A stretch of 8,740 nt of DNA from Desulfamplus sp. GTDB taxonomy: Bacteria; Desulfobacterota; Desulfobacteria; Desulfobacterales; Desulfobacteraceae. Shown piece after piece: positions 7,719 to 8,740 of the stretch. Every line of letters begins with the position of its first letter. The stretch's first letter is position 1. The stretch spans positions 1-8,740 of the forward strand of contig JADGBP010000072.1 of the NCBI GenBank assembly GCA_015231395.1. The letters run 5' to 3'. Made by a program: the position numbers and the translations under genes. The notes below the pieces were generated by a model that saw nothing but the letters and a program-made list of their open reading frames with translations, had not been told where the DNA came from and ran no database searches.

Positions 7719-8350
7719 TGATAATCAATAGACTCAAAAAGATATTCAAACAGGGGCAAATAATCAAACAAGGACAAAAAATCCTTATTTTATATGCTTT
7801 ATATGCTGTTTTTAATTTGTTTTCACAAATAGTGACAGTTACACCTCAAGCAGAAGCCCAAGAGCCTTCAAGACAGGAGATTCAGGCAGCGATGATAATC
7901 AAATTTACAGATTTCATTGAATGGCCGCAGGAGTCCTTTGCTGAAAATTCAGAAGATTTTACCATTGCTGTAATTGGTGAAAATAAGTACGAAGGTATTT
8001 TTGAACCATTCACAAAACGTCTTTTTCAAGATAAAAAACTTAAAATAGTCTATTACAAAGATATTGAAAATATTTATAAAGATGTTGAAAATATTGGAAA
8101 GGTTCAGATTTTAATCTTCAATATATCGAAAAAAAAGAAAGTAAAAACTCTTCTTGATAAGCTGAAGGGAAAACCAATTTTGACTGTTGGAGATTCTCCG
8201 GAGTTTGCCGAACACGGTGGGATTATCAATTTTGTAAAAAAAGCCAATAATAAAATTGGATTTGAGATTAACATAGAATCAAAAGATTTCTCAGGCATTA
8301 AAATAAGTTCCCATCTGTTAAAGCTTGGCAAAATTATAACTCCTGAATAG
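7718..8350 (+). CDS. YfiR-family (DUF4154) periplasmic regulator
   Basis: This 210-residue exported protein has a long basic n-region (1-22), a hydrophobic core (22-40) and a likely cleavage site at AEA-Q48. The mature part shows DUF4154/YfiR landmarks: IQAAMIIKFTDFIEWP (55-70), FTIAVIGEN, VQILIFNIS, ILTVGDSPEFAEHGGIINF and the closing FEINIESKDFSGIKISSHLLKLGKII. In Pseudomonas, YfiR restrains the inner-membrane cyclase YfiN through its periplasmic domain; here the likely target is the membrane kinase upstream, which is an inference. ATG 7718 overlaps the receptor stop (TGATG), so translation is probably coupled. A TTG at 7706 could give a protein 4 residues longer but is less likely. The protein has no cysteine, so the disulfides known from Pseudomonas YfiR cannot form. 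Two short tandem repeats lie inside it. Confidence 0.93.
   Translation: MIINRLKKIFKQGQIIKQGQKILILYALYAVFNLFSQIVTVTPQAEAQEPSRQEIQAAMIIKFTDFIEWPQESFAENSEDFTIAVIGENKYEGIFEPFTKRLFQDKKLKIVYYKDIENIYKDVENIGKVQILIFNISKKKKVKTLLDKLKGKPILTVGDSPEFAEHGGIINFVKKANNKIGFEINIESKDFSGIKISSHLLKLGKIITPE
7748..7783 (+). repeat. 18-bp direct repeat, two units, in the YfiR-like signal region
   Basis: Two adjacent 18-bp units match at 15 of 18 positions and encode KQGQII-KQGQKI (residues 11-22). They lengthen the basic n-region ahead of the hydrophobic export segment. Confidence 0.75.
8057..8098 (+). repeat. 21-bp direct repeat, two units, in the YfiR-like protein
   Basis: Two adjacent 7-codon units encode KDIENIY and KDVENIG (residues 114-127). 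They lie between the strand ending IVYY and the strand VQILIF, where the family has a short helix. This looks like a small in-frame expansion of that helix. Confidence 0.75.
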
Positions 8351-8359
8351 AGGGAGTTA
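8337..8359 (+). terminator. Stem-loop over the YfiR-like stop codon
   Basis: TAACTCC (8337-8343) pairs perfectly with GGAGTTA (8353-8359) around a nine-base loop that contains the TAG stop. No T run follows, so it is a poor intrinsic terminator on its own. It may protect the 3' end of the message or act together with the hairpin at 8409-8430. Confidence 0.35.
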
Positions 8360-8446
8360 CATCAATACAGACTTCCAGAAAAACATTTTGGTATCTCAAT
8401 TTTTAAAAAGGGCAACCGCAAGGGATTGCCCCTACTCTTGCCAATT
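8360..8446 (-). repeat. Dispersed hairpin repeat, copy B (inverted)
   Basis: Read on the minus strand, this is the same element as at 2852-2940. ATTGGCA and the hairpin core through GGTTGCCCTT are nearly identical, with one extra A. The tail keeps GAGATACCAAAAT and TTTTTCTGG with scattered, mostly transition, changes. The hairpin (GGGCAACC...GGATTGCCC, 8409-8430) lies 58 bases after the YfiR-like stop and could help end the transcript. Together the two copies form inverted ends around the membrane kinase, receptor and YfiR-like genes. Confidence 0.8.
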
Positions 8447-8501
8447 TAATTATCTGAAAAAACTATATCCTATAAACACACAGCCCTGACGGGTTAAAGT
8501 A

Positions 8502-8507
8502 AAGGAG
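8502..8507 (+). promoter_or_regulatory. Strong ribosome binding site of the small membrane ORF
   Basis: AAGGAG lies 9 bases ahead of the ATG at 8517. It is the best Shine-Dalgarno match in the window and the main reason to treat the short ORF as translated. A small CCC/GGG stem (8483-8492) precedes it. Confidence 0.6.
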
Positions 8508-8516
8508 CTTCCTGTT

Positions 8517-8633
8517 ATGAGATATCTCTTTATGGCTATTGTTTTTGCCATCTTTGTCGGCTTTATCCCCCGTTACTCTGGACATCATATTTTCGGGCTA
8601 ATTCTTGGTCTGTTTTTTGCAGAAACGTCCTGA
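8517..8633 (+). CDS. Small hydrophobic membrane protein, possibly frameshifted
   Basis: This is a 38-residue ORF with a very good ribosome binding site. It encodes two hydrophobic stretches (about 3-17 and 25-35) joined by PRYSGHH, so it would be a helical hairpin in the inner membrane. I recognise no family. A run of six T (8613-8618) lies near its end. If one base of that run were lost, the frame would continue as LQKRPDRENN... through a strongly basic tail of about 38 residues to a TAA at 8734-8736, giving about 72 residues. The present ORF may therefore be an intact short protein, a gene broken at the T run, or a sequencing error. It lies beyond copy B of the hairpin repeat and is probably a separate transcript. 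Confidence 0.5.
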   Translation: MRYLFMAIVFAIFVGFIPRYSGHHIFGLILGLFFAETS

Positions 8634-8693
8634 CAGAGAGAACAATCAGAACAAAAATCTGGGAAAGCTCCAGCGGATTGACAAGAGGAATGT

Positions 8694-8740
8694 ATGGAAG
8701 AGGCACAGGGTTGCCATGATAAAAATTACTCCTTAAAATC
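8694..8740 (+). CDS. Possible start of a gene cut by the right edge
   Basis: An ATG with AGAGG five bases upstream opens a frame (MEEAQGCHDKNYSLK) that stays open to the window edge. Fifteen codons are too few to recognise a family, and a competing frame extending the small membrane ORF covers the same bases. Treat it as a weak candidate. Confidence 0.22.
   Translation, partial: MEEAQGCHDKNYSLK

Noticed and set aside
8348..8449. Readthrough extension of the YfiR-like gene past its TAG stop
   Set aside because: The frame happens to stay open through the dispersed hairpin repeat to a TAA, but the family domain is already complete before the TAG and the extension is repeat sequence.

Overview
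The window is AT-rich DNA (roughly one third GC by eye) from a Gram-negative, didermic bacterium. It encodes a TonB-dependent outer-membrane receptor, a periplasmic YfiR/DUF4154 protein and two large multidomain histidine kinases. Low GC, phosphorelay-rich signalling, short dispersed repeats with a GGGCAATCCC...GGTTGCCC hairpin and many codon-multiple tandem repeats suggest a Desulfobacterota-like (deltaproteobacterial) organism. That placement is an inference and is weak.

Layout. Positions 1-405 hold no gene. The first 47 bases are an exact inverted copy of part of the 3' end of the first kinase gene, and a good sigma-70-type promoter lies at 319-346. A soluble hybrid kinase (REC-HisKA-HATPase-REC-HPt) occupies 406-2838. 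A 126-base gap with a hairpin-bearing repeat follows. Next come a membrane-bound PAS hybrid kinase (2965-5127), a 92-base gap filled by a 36-bp tandem repeat that begins inside the kinase gene, a TonB-dependent receptor (5220-7718) and a YfiR-family periplasmic protein (7718-8350) whose start overlaps the receptor's stop by one base. A second, inverted copy of the hairpin repeat lies at about 8360-8446. A very small membrane ORF with an excellent ribosome binding site is at 8517-8633, and the right edge is unresolved.

How the genes may work together. All four large genes point the same way and are closely spaced. In Pseudomonas, YfiR is a periplasmic regulator that binds the periplasmic domain of an inner-membrane signalling enzyme (YfiN). 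Here the inner-membrane partner would be the PAS kinase, which has a periplasmic domain of about 110 residues, and the outer-membrane input would be the receptor. The soluble REC/HPt kinase could act as the relay. No DNA-binding or cyclic-di-GMP output domain is encoded in the window, so the output must lie elsewhere.

The most striking structural theme is that all four large genes contain their own in-frame tandem repeats (units of 39, 24, 36, 15, 21 and 18 bp), plus one low-complexity Thr/Asn/Ser insertion. The repeats lie in linkers, at a gene end, behind a signal peptide or in a probable surface loop.
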